A stretch of 56,576 bases of DNA from Anaerolineae bacterium (GCA_022013685.1 JAKLPV010000191.1:1-56576); one strand, 5' to 3'; positions 33,937 to 42,447 are shown, counted from the stretch's first letter. The notes: generated from the sequence alone by a model not told the origin. Program-made: numbers and translations.

Positions 33937-35061
33937 ATGACGATTCCAAAAACGCTTGGACTGCCCCGGATGCGCAATGAAGCCGGAGAAAAACGGGTCT
34001 TTTTGCCAGATTTCGTACAATTTGTGGCTTCGCTTGGGGTTCATATCTCCATCGAAGAAGGTTACGGCTCGCGTTCTGGGTATACTTTTGAAGACTATAA
34101 ACTTGCCAATCCGCTGGTTCATATGGTTTCACGCCAACAGGCCCACCAGCAGGATGTTGTCTTGATCTTGCGTTCGCCCAAGCCGGAAGATTTGAAAATG
34201 ATGAAGTCGGACGGCATTCTCTTTTCGATGCTGCATTTTCCCACCCGCCCGCGCCGGGTTCAACGCCTGGTTGAAGCGGAAATTAAGGCAATTTCGATGG
34301 ACGGTGTCGCCAATGACGGCGACATACGCCTGATCGAAAATATGCAGTCGGTTGCCTGGAACGGCCTGGAGGCGGCTTTCGACGTGCTTGAAAAACGCTG
34401 GTCCGGCTTGGTGCGCCCGGATAACAAGCCTATTCAGGTCTTGATTTTGGGAACCGGCATGGTTGGCAAATACGCAATCGATGCTGCCACCAAACTTGGC
34501 AACCTGGAACGCAACAACGAGCATATCGACAGCGGCGGGCCGGGGGCAGTTGCGCTGTCGGTTGGTCGTAATGTCACATCTCACCCACAGACGATGCAGT
34601 CCTTGATGAGCCAGGCTGATATCCTGGTCGATGCTTCCCAACGCCGCGATGCCAGCCAGCCGGTCATTATCAACGACTGGGTTGCCTGGTTGCCTGAACA
34701 CGCCGTCATAGCGGATTTGGCGGTCGACCCGTACAACCTGGAATCCAACCCGTCTGTTGTGCGCGGCGTGGAAGGGATTCCGCAGGGCAGCCTGAACCAG
34801 TATGTTTTTGACCCTACCGATCCCAATTGGGACAAAACCGTGCCCGCCAGCATTAACTCCAGGCACCGGCGCACTACCGTGAGCTGCTATTCGTGGCCGG
34901 GGGTTCACCCGGAGGCCTGCATGAATCACTATGCCCGTCAACTGGAACCGTTGGTGGAAGTCCTGTTTGAGAGAGGCTATGATGATTTGTCTCTGGGTGG
35001 TGAGTATTTTGAGCGCGCGCTTTATCGCGGTACGTTGAAGTATTTTCTGGAATCCCGGTAG
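33937..35061 (+). CDS. alanine dehydrogenase/PNT-like protein, paralogue 2
   Basis: 374 residues, plainly homologous over its length to the previous gene and starting 4 bases after it. It has LGLPRMRNEAGEKRVFLPDFV at the start, VLILGTGMVGKYAIDAA (nucleotide loop, about 168-185), DILVDASQRRDASQPV and SCYSWPGVHPEACMNHY. The loop G-x-G-x-x-G is intact in this copy (GTGMVG) and in the partner (GVGAVG), so both may bind NAD(P). In the family, substrates are L-alanine, lysine/2-oxoglutarate or carboxyethyl-ornithine; none can be assigned here. Confidence 0.72.
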   Translation: MTIPKTLGLPRMRNEAGEKRVFLPDFVQFVASLGVHISIEEGYGSRSGYTFEDYKLANPLVHMVSRQQAHQQDVVLILRSPKPEDLKMMKSDGILFSMLHFPTRPRRVQRLVEAEIKAISMDGVANDGDIRLIENMQSVAWNGLEAAFDVLEKRWSGLVRPDNKPIQVLILGTGMVGKYAIDAATKLGNLERNNEHIDSGGPGAVALSVGRNVTSHPQTMQSLMSQADILVDASQRRDASQPVIINDWVAWLPEHAVIADLAVDPYNLESNPSVVRGVEGIPQGSLNQYVFDPTDPNWDKTVPASINSRHRRTTVSCYSWPGVHPEACMNHYARQLEPLVEVLFERGYDDLSLGGEYFERALYRGTLKYFLESR

Positions 35062-35098
35062 CCCAGGCGCAGGCGAAATTCAAGAAAGGATGTTAACC

Positions 35099-36772
35099 AT
35101 GACCCAAAAAACTGTCGTTGCCGCGGCGCTGGGCGAGTGTGTTCATGTTGCCGGCGTATCCAATTTTTTACGGCTGGCTGAAACTGCCGGCTGGAAAACC
35201 ATCTTTCTTGGCCCGGCTGTGCCGGTTGAACAGGTGCTCGAAGCCGCCCGGCGCGAAAAAGCGGACCTGGTGGGTGTTTCGTACCGGCTGACCCCTGAAA
35301 CTGGCGAACGCTTGCTCGGCCAGTTTGCCGAAGCGGCCTCCGAGCTGCACGAAGCCGGGGTCAAATTTGCCTTCGCGGGCACGCCGCCGGTGGCCGAAAA
35401 AGCCGAGAAACTGAGCGGATTCTTCGACAAGATTTTCGACAGTTCCGAATCGCCCGAGCAGGTGCTGGCTTATCTCAAGGGCCAGCCCGCCCGCGACCTG
35501 AGTGAGAAGGATTTTCCCCAGCGTACCGTGGATCGCATCCTGTGGAAGCGTCCCTACCCGATCCTGCGCCATCATTTCGGCCTGCCGACGATGGAAGATA
35601 CCCTGCGCGATATTGAACTGATTGCCGAGGCCCAGGCCGTGGACGTTATCTCGCTCGGTATCGACCAGGATGCCCAGGAAAACTTCTTTCGTCCCGAACG
35701 GCAAGACCCGCGTCAAAAGGGCGCGGGCGGAGTTCCCGTCCGCAGCCCGGACGATTACCGCGCCCTGTACAACGCCTCGCGCCGCGGCAATTTCCCCTTG
35801 CTGCGGACATATTCCGGAACGGACGATTTCATCCGTCTGGCTGAGATGTATGTTGAGACCATCAACATCGCCTGGTGCGCCATCCCGCTCTACTGGTTCA
35901 ACCTGATGGACGGGCGCGGCCCTTGGGATTTGGAAGGTTCGATCCGTGAGCACCAGCAGGTGATGGCTTTCTATGGCCAGCGTGATATTCCAGTCGAGTT
36001 GAACGAGCCCCATCACTGGGGCATGCGCGATGCGCCGGACGTGATCTTTGTCGTTTCGGCTTTCCTGGCAGCTTATAACGCTAAAAAATACGGCGTGCGC
36101 GATTACATTGCCCAGATGATGTTCAACAGCCCGCCCGGTCTGAGCGATGCGATGGATCTGGCTAAGATGCTGGCGGTGATGGAAATGATAGCCCCCTTGG
36201 CTGCGCCATCCCCCCATTTTGCGCAACCAAATGGGGGGACCGAGGGGGGCACCTTCCGCATCTGGAAACAGGTCCGTGTTGGGCTGCTCTCGCACCCGCT
36301 CGACCCGGATGCCGCCCGCGGCCACCTGGCGGCCAGCACCTATCTGCAAATGGCGCTAAAGCCAGACATCCTGCACATCGTTGGTCACACCGAGGCCCAC
36401 CACGCCGCGACCGGCCCGGATATTATCGAAGCCAGCAAGATTGTGCGTCGCGCCATCCAGAACGCCTTGGGTGCGCCGGATATGACTCACGATCCGGCCA
36501 TCCGCGCCCGCATCGATGAACTCAAAGCCGAAGCCGCCACCACGCTGGAAGCGATCCGCGGTTTGGCCCCGGCCGGGGTGGATGACCCCTGGGCTGATGC
36601 CGCCGCCCTGGCGAGGTCGGTTACTTCCGGGATTATGGACGCGCCCCAGTTGGGCAACAACAAGTTCGGGCTTGGAAAGATCCGCACGAGAATCATCAAC
36701 GGAGCCTGTTTCGCTGTCGATGAAAAAGGAAAAGCCATCAGCGAGCGGCAACGCTTGTCTAAATTTTTGTAG
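35099..36772 (+). CDS. cobalamin-binding domain fused to glutamate-mutase-E-like barrel
   Basis: 557 residues from ATG 35099 (AGAAAGGA at 35083-35090). Residues 1-125 resemble the B12-binding GlmS/MutS fold: ECVHVAG (13-19) keeps the cobalt-ligand His16 and Gly19 of DxHxxG but has Cys14 for Asp, followed by VGVSYRLT for the S-x-L strand and FAFAGTPP. From about 150 the barrel matches glutamate mutase E: VDVISLGIDQDAQENFF, FPLLRTYSGTDD, and near the end ATGPDIIEASKIVRRAIQNAL and SGIMDAPQLGNNKFGLGKI. Glutamate mutase moves a carbon skeleton by radical chemistry using adenosylcobalamin. Here both parts are one chain, and the substrate is not known. Residues about 365-387 are encoded by a palindromic insert. 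Confidence 0.72.
   Translation: MTQKTVVAAALGECVHVAGVSNFLRLAETAGWKTIFLGPAVPVEQVLEAARREKADLVGVSYRLTPETGERLLGQFAEAASELHEAGVKFAFAGTPPVAEKAEKLSGFFDKIFDSSESPEQVLAYLKGQPARDLSEKDFPQRTVDRILWKRPYPILRHHFGLPTMEDTLRDIELIAEAQAVDVISLGIDQDAQENFFRPERQDPRQKGAGGVPVRSPDDYRALYNASRRGNFPLLRTYSGTDDFIRLAEMYVETINIAWCAIPLYWFNLMDGRGPWDLEGSIREHQQVMAFYGQRDIPVELNEPHHWGMRDAPDVIFVVSAFLAAYNAKKYGVRDYIAQMMFNSPPGLSDAMDLAKMLAVMEMIAPLAAPSPHFAQPNGGTEGGTFRIWKQVRVGLLSHPLDPDAARGHLAASTYLQMALKPDILHIVGHTEAHHAATGPDIIEASKIVRRAIQNALGAPDMTHDPAIRARIDELKAEAATTLEAIRGLAPAGVDDPWADAAALARSVTSGIMDAPQLGNNKFGLGKIRTRIINGACFAVDEKGKAISERQRLSKFL
36191..36250 (+). repeat. GC-rich palindromic element inside the mutase-like gene
   Basis: CCCCCCATTT (36210-36219) and AAATGGGGGG (36229-36238) are perfect inverted arms around TGCGCAACC. 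An outer imperfect pair, GCCCCCTTGG (36191-36200) and CCGAGGGGGGC (36240-36250), flanks them. It is translated in frame as a Pro/Gly/Ala-rich stretch between a helix (KMLAVMEMIAPL) and the next conserved part. The look and the frame preservation suggest a small mobile palindrome. Confidence 0.6.
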
Positions 36773-36811
36773 AGCATTATGGCTATCTTGCTCTACCTAC
36801 AGGAGAATGTT

Positions 36812-37918
36812 ATGACCACCCCTGAGTATTACACTGTCATCGGCGCGGGGCATGGCGGAAAAGCCATGACGGCCCATCTGGCCCTGATGGGCTTCAAGGT
36901 TACGCTCTATAACCGCACTTTTGAGCGTATCCAGGTCATCCAAAAACGCGGAGGTTTGGATTTGGAATCGGGCGAGCATGGCCCGCGCGGATTTGGCAAG
37001 CTCGAAGCAACCACTTCAGATATGAGTGAAGCCCTGTCCAAGGCGCAGGTCATCATGGTTGTTACCCCATCTTCGGCCCATGCTGATATCGCCCGCGCTA
37101 CTGCGCCGCACTTGAAGGATGGACAGATCATTGTCCTGCACCCTGGCCGCACCTGCGGCGCGCTGGAATTTGCCAAAGTCCTCAACGATGCCGGATGTAT
37201 GGCAGATGTGACCGTTTCTGAAGCCGAAACGTTTATCTACGCCTCGCGCTCTGACGGCCCGGCCCAGGCCCGGATCTTCCGCATCAAGGAGGCTGTGCCG
37301 TTGGCGGCGTTGCCCGCTACCCGTACCCAGCTCGTGCTGGACGCGATCAACCCGGCTTACCCGCAATTTATCGACGGGGTCAATGTGCTTAATACCGGCC
37401 TGAATAACATGGGCGCGATTTTCCACCCGGCCCTGACCCTGCTCAATGCCGGTTGGATCGAACGTACCAATGGCGATTTTCAGTTTTATATTGACGGGGT
37501 TACCCCTTCAACGGCGCGAATTCTGGAAGTGCTCGATCGTGAACGCGTGACGGTGGCCTCGGCCCTGGGTGTGCGCGCCCGCACTGCGATGGAATGGCTG
37601 AAACTGGCTTACGACACCACCGGCAATGACCTGAACGATGCCATTCATAACCAGCCTGGCTATTATGGCATCAAAGCCCCATCCACGCTTAACCATCGTT
37701 ACATTTTCGAGGATGTGCCGATGAGCCTGGTCCCGCTGGCTTCCCTGGCGATGCGCTATGGCGTCTCGGTGCGCGGCATGGAAAGTATCATCCGGCTTGG
37801 CAGCATTTTGCATCAGACGGATTACTGGCGGCGCGGGCGCACGGTTGAAAGGCTGGGTTTGTCAGATCTGTCTGTGTCTGAGTTGACGGCATACGTGAAT
37901 GAAGGAATTAAACCTTAA
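36812..37918 (+). CDS. octopine/nopaline (opine) dehydrogenase-family protein
   Basis: 368 residues from ATG 36812 (AGGAG at 36801-36805). N-terminal Rossmann loop YTVIGAGHGGKAMTAHLALMGFKVTLYNR (about 6-34), VVTPSSAHADIA, LHPGRTCGALEF and EAETFIYASR. The C-terminal helical domain contains GLNNMGAIFHPALTLLNAGWIE, with the N-N-M-G-x-x-x-H-P motif of opine dehydrogenases and their catalytic His. These enzymes join an amino acid to a 2-oxo acid with NAD(P)H, or the reverse. It lies 39 bases after the mutase-like gene, so it likely acts in the same pathway. Confidence 0.82.
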   Translation: MTTPEYYTVIGAGHGGKAMTAHLALMGFKVTLYNRTFERIQVIQKRGGLDLESGEHGPRGFGKLEATTSDMSEALSKAQVIMVVTPSSAHADIARATAPHLKDGQIIVLHPGRTCGALEFAKVLNDAGCMADVTVSEAETFIYASRSDGPAQARIFRIKEAVPLAALPATRTQLVLDAINPAYPQFIDGVNVLNTGLNNMGAIFHPALTLLNAGWIERTNGDFQFYIDGVTPSTARILEVLDRERVTVASALGVRARTAMEWLKLAYDTTGNDLNDAIHNQPGYYGIKAPSTLNHRYIFEDVPMSLVPLASLAMRYGVSVRGMESIIRLGSILHQTDYWRRGRTVERLGLSDLSVSELTAYVNEGIKP

Positions 37919-37957
37919 TCGCTCTATTTTTAGTTCAACCGAATTTAGGAGAAAATT

Positions 37958-39448
37958 ATGTGTGGTATCTGTGGCGTTTTTAACGCGAATTCTCAAAATA
38001 TTGTTGAAACCATGGTACAAAAACTCAGTCACCGTGGCCCGGATGGCGACGGGGTTAAAAACCTGTCGCTTGGCACCTTGGGGCATGTTCGCCTGGCGAT
38101 TGTCGATGTCAATGGCGGCCATCAACCAATGAAAGCGGAAGACTATTGGATCGCGTTCAATGGCGAAATTTATAATCATCAAATCTTGCGGCAGCAATTC
38201 TTAAGTGATATAGCTTTTGAAACTCAGAGCGACACCGAGACCATCCTGCGCTTGTTTGCCCGCTTTGGCGAAAAGGCCGTCTCGATGCTCGATGGCATGT
38301 TTGCTTTTGCCTTGCACACGCCGGGGAAATTCCTGCTGGCGCGTGATCCGCTTGGCATCAAGCCGCTTTACTGGTCGCAGGATGGCGAGAAAATCTACTT
38401 TGCATCCGAGATCAAGGCGCTTGCAGAATTCAGCAACAATATTCGAGAATTTCCGGCGGGCCATTATTATCATTCTGACCTGGGCTTGCACCAGTATTAT
38501 TTCCTTGGCCAGGGCATTGTCCCGGTTCCATCCAGCGAGATTGATGCCCAGCCAATGATCGTGGACATCCTGCGCGAGGCTGTCCACAAACGCCTGATGG
38601 CAGATGTGCCGCTGGGCGTCAGTTTGAGCGGTGGCCTGGATAGCACCATTGTCGCTGCGCTGGCCCGCGAAGGCCTGGACGAACTGCACACCTTTGCTGT
38701 CGGCATGGAGGGCAGCGAAGATATCGCCGCCTCGCTGGTCGCGGCCGAAGCATTTGACACCATCCATCACACGCTTGTTTACACCGACCAGGATATGCTC
38801 AAGGCCCTGCCGGATGTCATTTACCACCTGGAGACTTTCGACCCGGCTTTGGTGCGCAGCGCCATCCCCAACTATTTCCTGGCCAAAATGACCTCGGACT
38901 ATGTCAAAGTTTTCCTGACCGGCGAAGGGGCGGATGAACTCTACGCGGGCTACGATTATCTCTGCCGCTACACTGACGCCCCTGCGCTGGATACCGAACT
39001 ACGAGCAATTACCCTCGCTTTGCACAATACCAACCTGCAGCGCGCTGACCGCCTTTCGATGGCCTGGGGGCTGGAAGCGCGGGTCCCGTTTCTGGATACC
39101 CAGTCTGTTTCGCTGGCGTTCAGCCTGCCGACAGAGTGGAAATTGCAAAATGATGGACGCACCCCCAAGGCCTTGCTGCGCCATGCTTTTGAAGGCTTGA
39201 TCCCCGAAGAGATCGCCTGGCGTCCCAAGCAGAAGTTCTCGCACGGCGCAGGCTCGCGGGATGTTATCCTGGAGCATGCCAACGATAAAATCAGCGACAG
39301 CGAGTTCAGTAGTGAATGCGTCCGCCTTGCATCCGACTGGGGTTACAATTTGCCCAACAAAGAAGCTTTGTTTTACTATAAAATGATGCGTGAACATTTC
39401 AACGACGACCAGATCATGCCCGGAATGGGGCACAGCAGGAGCTTGTAG
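37958..39448 (+). CDS. asnB: asparagine synthetase-like amidotransferase (glutamine-hydrolysing)
   Basis: 496 residues. Class II glutaminase domain with nucleophile Cys2 (MCGICGVF), SHRGPDGDG, RLAIVD, FNGEIYN and SDTETIL, then a synthetase domain with the PP-loop SGGLDST (224-230), GEGADELYAGYDYL, and DRLSMAWGLEARVPFLD. It is shorter than most AsnB proteins (about 550) and the C-terminus ends soon after FYYKMMREHF. The usual reaction is Asp + Gln + ATP to Asn + Glu. The gene follows the opine dehydrogenase-like gene by 39 bases, so its acceptor could instead be the product of this operon. TTAGGAG precedes the ATG. Confidence 0.85.
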   Translation: MCGICGVFNANSQNIVETMVQKLSHRGPDGDGVKNLSLGTLGHVRLAIVDVNGGHQPMKAEDYWIAFNGEIYNHQILRQQFLSDIAFETQSDTETILRLFARFGEKAVSMLDGMFAFALHTPGKFLLARDPLGIKPLYWSQDGEKIYFASEIKALAEFSNNIREFPAGHYYHSDLGLHQYYFLGQGIVPVPSSEIDAQPMIVDILREAVHKRLMADVPLGVSLSGGLDSTIVAALAREGLDELHTFAVGMEGSEDIAASLVAAEAFDTIHHTLVYTDQDMLKALPDVIYHLETFDPALVRSAIPNYFLAKMTSDYVKVFLTGEGADELYAGYDYLCRYTDAPALDTELRAITLALHNTNLQRADRLSMAWGLEARVPFLDTQSVSLAFSLPTEWKLQNDGRTPKALLRHAFEGLIPEEIAWRPKQKFSHGAGSRDVILEHANDKISDSEFSSECVRLASDWGYNLPNKEALFYYKMMREHFNDDQIMPGMGHSRSL

Positions 39449-39450
39449 CC

Positions 39451-40017
39451 ATGGAAATCAACTGGTTCGAATGGTTGGGACTGCCGCTCATCATTTTTGT
39501 TGCCCGCGTTGTTGACGTAGGGCTGGGGACGATCCGAATTATTTTTACCTCGCGCGGCAAGCGCCACCTTGCCCCGCTGCTGGGATTTGTTGAGGTTTTC
39601 ATCTGGGTTGCCATCATCAGCCAGATTACACGCACTGCAACCGGATTCCCAGCCTATTTTGCCTATGCAGCCGGTTTTGCGGTTGGCAATTACGTGGGTA
39701 TGAAAATCGAAGACGCCTTGGCCATCGGCAAAGTTGTTGTGCGCATGATTCTCTCTGATGGAGGCGAGCAAATTGCCCACGCATTGCACCAATCTGGTTT
39801 TGGTGCTACTGTGGTGGACGGGCAGGGAGCCAATGGTCAGGTAAAGCTTATCTACACGATAGTCAATCGCCGCGATCTGGTCGATGTGACCGCCATCATT
39901 AATCAGATTCATCCGCGCGCATTTCTCTCCGTAGAAGAAGTGCGCTCATCTCAGCAAGGTATCTTCCCCAAAGAGGCAGCGCGGTTCTCAGCTACAGCAC
40001 AGAGAAAAAAGAAATAA
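39451..40017 (+). CDS. DUF2179/DUF5698 membrane protein (UPF0316)
   Basis: 188 residues starting 2 bases after the asparagine synthetase stop. Three hydrophobic helices (about 8-28, 45-62, 65-85) contain ARVVDVGLGTIRIIFTSRGKRHLAPLLGFVEVFIWV, typical of UPF0316. A cytoplasmic domain follows (about 95-170; VVRMILSDGGEQIAHALHQSGFGATVVDGQGANGQVKLIYTIVNRRDL), which is the DUF2179 ligand-binding-like fold, and a basic tail. Function is unknown for the family. Confidence 0.82.
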   Translation: MEINWFEWLGLPLIIFVARVVDVGLGTIRIIFTSRGKRHLAPLLGFVEVFIWVAIISQITRTATGFPAYFAYAAGFAVGNYVGMKIEDALAIGKVVVRMILSDGGEQIAHALHQSGFGATVVDGQGANGQVKLIYTIVNRRDLVDVTAIINQIHPRAFLSVEEVRSSQQGIFPKEAARFSATAQRKKK

Positions 40018-40044
40018 AAATAACAGGCAACAAAGGAGAATGCA

Positions 40045-40383
40045 ATGTATATGATTTTGCTTGTACTCGATGACCCCGAGCAGCTCGATGCCGTGATCGG
40101 CGCTTGGGAAACGGTCGGGATTCGTGGCGTGACCATGCTGGAAAGTACCGGTCTGGGCCGTTTACGTCAGAGTCGTGTTCCGGCTCGTTATTATTTTCAA
40201 AGTTCCGGCGTGGAGGAAGAAGGGCATTTAACCCTGCTGGCAGTTGTCCCCGATGAGTCGAAAGTGGAAGCCTGCTTGCTGGCGACCGAGGAAATCACAG
40301 GCAGTCTTGATGAACCGCATACGGGTATCTTTACCGCCTGGCCATTGTTGATAGCCAAAGGTGTGACCGGAAAGGCGAGCTGA
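40045..40383 (+). CDS. PII-like (GlnB-fold) small protein
   Basis: 112 residues whose strand/helix order follows PII proteins: MYMILLVLDDPEQLDAVIGAWETVGIRGVTMLESTGLGR at the start (compare T-x-x-x-G-F-G-R in GlnB), HLTLLAVVPDESKVEACLLATEEITG in the middle, and a last IFTAWPLLIAKGV strand. The T-loop region (about 43-60) is short, QSRVPARYYFQSSGVEEE, with no uridylylation Tyr context. PII-like proteins near transporter genes usually bind nucleotides and regulate them. This gene lies 1 base before an antiporter gene, so it may control that protein. AAAGGAG precedes the ATG. Confidence 0.65.
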   Translation: MYMILLVLDDPEQLDAVIGAWETVGIRGVTMLESTGLGRLRQSRVPARYYFQSSGVEEEGHLTLLAVVPDESKVEACLLATEEITGSLDEPHTGIFTAWPLLIAKGVTGKAS

Positions 40384-40384
40384 C

Positions 40385-41374
40385 ATGGTTTGGGTTGAGT
40401 TTATTATTAGCGCGGGCCTGATCGTGCTCGCCGCGACCCAACTGGCAAAATATGGCGATGTTATTGCCGTCCGCACCGGGTTGGGAGGCATGTTCATCGG
40501 GGTTGTACTGATGGCAGGCGCTACATCCCTGCCTGAAGTGCTGACGACGATCAGCGCAGTCTGGCAGGGCACGCCGAACCTGGCCGCTGGCAACTTGCTC
40601 GGCTCCAATATGTTTAATATGCTTTTGCTTGCCTTGTTGGATCTGGTGCATCAGAACGAGCGTATCCTGCGCAAGGCTGCCGTCAAGCATGCTTTGTCGG
40701 GTAGTTCTGCTGTGTTGTTGATAACTATGGTGGTTTTTTTTCTGCTCGACGAATTTACCTGGCAAATTGGCTGGGTCGGTGTGGATAGCATCCTTTTGAT
40801 GCTGGCTTACCTGGCAATTGTTTATTTTATTCAGGATGAGCAATCTGGCCATTCCAAGCCTGAACTGGAAGTGGTTCTGCCTGAAAAATTCCCAACCTTG
40901 CGGCGCGGCCTGATTGGATTCGGCATTGCTGCGGGGTCCTTGCTGGTGCTGACTCCCTGGATGGTTGATGCCAGCAACCGAATTGCCGAGATCACCGGCC
41001 TGGGAACAACTTTCATTGGCACAAGCCTTGTGGCGATCGTCACCTCGCTGCCGGAACTGGTCACAACTATTGCAGCCGCCAAGTTAGGCGCGGATGATAT
41101 GGCGATTGGCAACCTGTTCGGTTCCAATCTTTTTAACATGTTTGCCTTTGGTCTGACTGACCTTTTTTACACCGAAGGGCGTTTCTTCTCGGTGGTTGAT
41201 CCCGATTTTCTGTTGATCAGCGTTCTGGGGCTTTTGATGACTGTCATGGCCCTGGTGGGGAATTTGGCGCGCATCAAGCGCAGGCTGTTTTTCATCGAAG
41301 TGGATGCTCTGGCACTGGTCGTTGTCTACGTTGCCGCAATGTGGCTGCTCTATACGCGTGGGCTGGGCATTTAA
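40385..41374 (+). CDS. CaCA-family Na+/Ca2+-type antiporter
   Basis: 329 residues, about ten hydrophobic helices in two inverted halves. The alpha-repeats that form the ion path are clear: LMAGATSLPEVLTTISAVWQG...AAGNLLGSNMFNMLLL (first) and LVAIVTSLPELVTTIAAAKLGADDMAIGNLFGSNLFNMFAF (second), each with the acidic Glu of S-L-P-E. A hydrophilic loop (about 145-160) joins the halves. Bacterial YrbG relatives exchange Na+ or H+ for Ca2+. The PII-like gene immediately upstream is probably co-translated with it. Confidence 0.88.
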   Translation: MVWVEFIISAGLIVLAATQLAKYGDVIAVRTGLGGMFIGVVLMAGATSLPEVLTTISAVWQGTPNLAAGNLLGSNMFNMLLLALLDLVHQNERILRKAAVKHALSGSSAVLLITMVVFFLLDEFTWQIGWVGVDSILLMLAYLAIVYFIQDEQSGHSKPELEVVLPEKFPTLRRGLIGFGIAAGSLLVLTPWMVDASNRIAEITGLGTTFIGTSLVAIVTSLPELVTTIAAAKLGADDMAIGNLFGSNLFNMFAFGLTDLFYTEGRFFSVVDPDFLLISVLGLLMTVMALVGNLARIKRRLFFIEVDALALVVVYVAAMWLLYTRGLGI

Positions 41375-41381
41375 ACCTTTT

Positions 41382-41451
41382 GGACACGGATTTTGTGGGC
41401 GTGCGCGGAGCTATGTTTTTTTCTCCGTCTTTTGCCGTCAAATCCGTGTCC
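41382..41451. repeat. inverted repeat between convergent genes
   Basis: GGACACGGATTT (41382-41393) and AAATCCGTGTCC (41440-41451) are perfect 12-base inverted arms, 46 bases apart. Inside, CGGAG (41406-41410) and CTCCG (41423-41427) form a second small stem around a T-rich loop. It could act as a two-way terminator or be a non-autonomous repeat. There is no clear T-run right after the outer stem. Confidence 0.6.
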
Positions 41452-41478
41452 GAATTTTAAATACTGGTTGACTCTTTT

Positions 41479-42447
41479 CTATTTCCAAAGTTGCTGCAAA
41501 AACTTTAGCTTTTCAACTGTCTGAAAATTGGCCCCGCCTTCGTGGTTGTTGTACTCGTAGGCGCGGATTTGTTTGGGTCCGGCATAATGGTTGTAGGCGG
41601 CGTAAACGGTCGAGGGTGGGCAAATATCGTCCATCAGGCCGACCGAGAACAGGGTCGGAGATTTGGCCCGGGCCGCAAAATTAAGCCCGTCGAAATAGGC
41701 TAAATTCTGAAAGACGGTTTCAACCTTGTCGCGATGGATTTTGCAAAAGTTCGAGATCTCCGTGTACGGGTAGGTCGCTACGATTTGCGTCGCCCGGCGA
41801 TAATGGCACAGGAAGGGCACATCCGGCATCGAAGCCTGCACCTCGGCCAATCCGGCTGCCGCCAGCGTGATCCCGCCGCCCTGACTGCCCCCGGCCACCG
41901 CGACCCGGTTTTTGTCCACCGCTGCGTGGCTGCGGGCGGCTTCGACGGCGCGCACGGCATCCGTGAATACGCGTCGGTAATAATAGGTCTTCGGGTCGAG
42001 AATACCGCGCGTCATAAAACCGGGATAATGCGGGTTGCTGCCCTCCGGCTCGTTGTCGGGAGTATCGCCGCGCGACCAACTGCTGCCCTGGCCGCGCATA
42101 TCCATGATGAAGTGGGCATAGCCGGCCGCCGCCCAGAACAGCCAGTCCTGCGCCAGACCGCGTCCGCCGCCATAACCGATGAATTCGACCACACACGGCA
42201 GTTGGCCTTGCCGCGTGTGCGGCAGATTTAACCAGCCCCTGATCGGCTGCCCGCCAAAGCCGCGGAAAGTGACATCGAACGACTCTACCAGCGCCAGCCC
42301 GGTCTCGACCGGCTCGAAACGCGCATCCAGCGGATGTTGGCGCGCCTCGGCCAGGGTGGTTTTCCAGAAGGCGTCGAAATCAGCAGGCTCATTGCGTGTA
42401 GGGGTGTAGCGTTGTAGTTCTTCCAGGGGCAGGTCAAAGAAGGGCAT
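41479..42447 (-). CDS. CE7-family acetyl esterase (cephalosporin-C deacetylase/acetyl-xylan esterase)
   Basis: 322 residues, the CE7 length. Family marks: [14 protein letters not shown] at the N-terminus, [29 protein letters not shown] (oxyanion/YGGG), [10 protein letters not shown], and the nucleophile in GGSQGGG. The Asp follows in [19 protein letters not shown] and the His in YNNHEGG. It removes acetyl groups from sugars or cephalosporins and forms hexamers in known cases. No signal peptide, so it is cytoplasmic. It converges on the antiporter gene. Confidence 0.9.
   Translation of the reverse strand: MPFFDLPLEELQRYTPTRNEPADFDAFWKTTLAEARQHPLDARFEPVETGLALVESFDVTFRGFGGQPIRGWLNLPHTRQGQLPCVVEFIGYGGGRGLAQDWLFWAAAGYAHFIMDMRGQGSSWSRGDTPDNEPEGSNPHYPGFMTRGILDPKTYYYRRVFTDAVRAVEAARSHAAVDKNRVAVAGGSQGGGITLAAAGLAEVQASMPDVPFLCHYRRATQIVATYPYTEISNFCKIHRDKVETVFQNLAYFDGLNFAARAKSPTLFSVGLMDDICPPSTVYAAYNHYAGPKQIRAYEYNNHEGGANFQTVEKLKFLQQLWK

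Noticed and set aside
36210-36238. Internal hairpin as a transcription terminator
   Set aside because: It is inside a conserved reading frame, has a nine-base loop and no T-run, so an inserted palindrome is the better reading.
35168-36349. Long open frame (393 codons) on the minus strand opposite the mutase-like gene
   Set aside because: No recognisable motifs; composition follows from codon bias of the well-supported plus-strand gene.
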